Of a DNA stretch of 6,085 bases, positions 5,576 to 6,085 are shown piece by piece. Source of the DNA: an uncultured Eubacteriaceae bacterium (GTDB taxonomy: Bacteria > Bacillota > Clostridia > Eubacteriales > UBA1433). The DNA is taken from contig CALFLU010000113.1 of assembly GCA_937880125.1 (NCBI GenBank), positions 1-6,085 of the forward strand, written 5' to 3'. The notes under the pieces are model-generated. The model was given only the letters and a program-made list of their open reading frames with translations. It had not been told where the DNA came from and searched no databases. Made by a program: the position numbers and the translations under genes. Position 1 is the first letter of the stretch. The number at the start of each line of letters is the position of its first letter.

Positions 5576-6052
5576 TTGAATAAAAAATTCTTGTTTTTAA
5601 CGAAATCCGCAATTATCGCAGCCGCATATTTTACATTGACCATTCTGTTTGCACCCATCAGTTATTCGCTGATGCAGGTGCGAATTGCCGAGGGTCTTTG
5701 CGTGCTCGCATACTTTACGCCCGCGGCCGTTCCAGGCCTTGCCCTGGGGTGCCTGCTTTCAAACCTGTCCAGTCCCTTTGGACTGATCGACATTGTTTTC
5801 GGCACACTGGCAACAGGCGTTGCCGCGTTTTTCGCAAGTAAAATCAAAAACAAATACCTTGTTCCCTTGCCCTCCATCTTCGTCAATGCGCTCGTGGTGG
5901 GCTATGTTCTCAAAGTCATGATTTCCGTCAATTATCTGCTTGCCATGTTTTGGGTTGCCGCGGGGCAAATACTCGCCTGCTACGGCATTGGTCTTCCTCT
6001 GCTGCTTTTTATCGAAAAAAATAAATTTCTCTCCGGTCTTTTTAAAAAATAA
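5576..6052 (+). CDS. queT: QueT-family ECF transporter S component (queuosine precursor uptake)
   Basis: From TTG at 5576 this is a 158-residue, very hydrophobic membrane protein. QueT proteins are the substrate-binding S components of energy-coupling-factor transporters and are thought to import queuosine precursors such as preQ0 or preQ1 for tRNA modification. The family signature is clear: FAPISYSLMQVRIAEGLCVL (25-44), then YFTPAAVPGLALGCLLSNL (46-64) and DIVFGTLAT (72-80). I estimate five or six membrane segments, near residues 9-28, 41-62, 68-88, 98-116 and 120-146, with a lysine-rich C-terminus. The frame is open back to a GTG at 5552 (166 residues), but the ribosome site lies downstream of that GTG, so TTG is preferred. 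No ECF A/A'/T genes are adjacent; S components often share a module encoded elsewhere. It is divergent from the other genes. Confidence 0.92.
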   Translation: MNKKFLFLTKSAIIAAAYFTLTILFAPISYSLMQVRIAEGLCVLAYFTPAAVPGLALGCLLSNLSSPFGLIDIVFGTLATGVAAFFASKIKNKYLVPLPSIFVNALVVGYVLKVMISVNYLLAMFWVAAGQILACYGIGLPLLLFIEKNKFLSGLFKK

Positions 6053-6063
6053 CCCTTTTTTTT
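6035..6063 (+). terminator. Weak possible terminator after queT
   Basis: GGT (6035-6037) can pair with ACC (6052-6054) around an imperfect T/A stem that spans the queT stop codon. A run of eight T (6056-6063) follows. The hairpin is interrupted and poor in G-C pairs, so the call rests mainly on the T run and its place just after the gene. Confidence 0.25.
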
Positions 6064-6085
6064 CTTCATCACACAACGCGCTGTT

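Noticed and set aside
5535..5579. A 14-codon small frame (MVNNDLWTRRHTLS) whose stop overlaps the queT TTG, a possible leader peptide
   Set aside because: It has no ribosome site, and the predicted transcript starts after its ATG.
5545..5600. Resemblance to the end of a preQ1-I riboswitch (ACACCCTAT followed by an A-rich tract) before queT
   Set aside because: I could not find the P1 stem that should pair with the C-rich strand, and the A tract lies within the queT coding region.

Overview
The window looks like chromosomal DNA of a member of the Bacillota, most likely class Clostridia. The reasons are strong GGAGG-type ribosome binding sites, sigma-A-like promoters with TATAAT boxes, an ArgR/AhrC-type operator, a DnaD-family protein beside a DnaC/DnaI-type helicase loader, and a QueT-type ECF transporter component. 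No insertion sequence, CRISPR array, tRNA, rRNA or phage gene is visible. Genes are tightly packed and no gap exceeds about 150 bases.

Layout from left to right. Positions 1-1994 (minus strand) hold the start of an arginine biosynthesis operon, argC then argJ; argJ runs off the left edge. A promoter at 2041-2068 and an 18-bp ARG box at 2012-2029 (17 of 18 consensus positions), with a weaker second box exactly 21 bp upstream, imply repression by ArgR/AhrC when arginine is present. Positions 2114-4025 (minus) hold a two-gene replication-restart/initiation operon. It encodes a DnaD-family protein with two DnaD-type C-terminal domains, followed with a 17-bp overlap by an AAA+ helicase loader carrying a Cys4 motif. 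Positions 4171-5469 (minus) hold a single gene with its own promoter and a strong intrinsic terminator. It encodes a patatin-like protein whose oxyanion-loop glycines and nucleophilic serine are replaced, so it is probably a pseudoenzyme. Positions 5576-6052 (plus, divergent) encode a QueT-family substrate-binding membrane component for a queuosine precursor.

The arginine and replication units are ordinary core genes. The most unusual item is the intact, apparently expressed patatin-fold protein without its catalytic serine. A secondary point is that its promoter and the dnaD promoter share an identical 10-mer (CTGTGATAAT) upstream of an extended -10 box, with the two placements differing by 10 bp. 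I did not find a clear new multi-gene system here.
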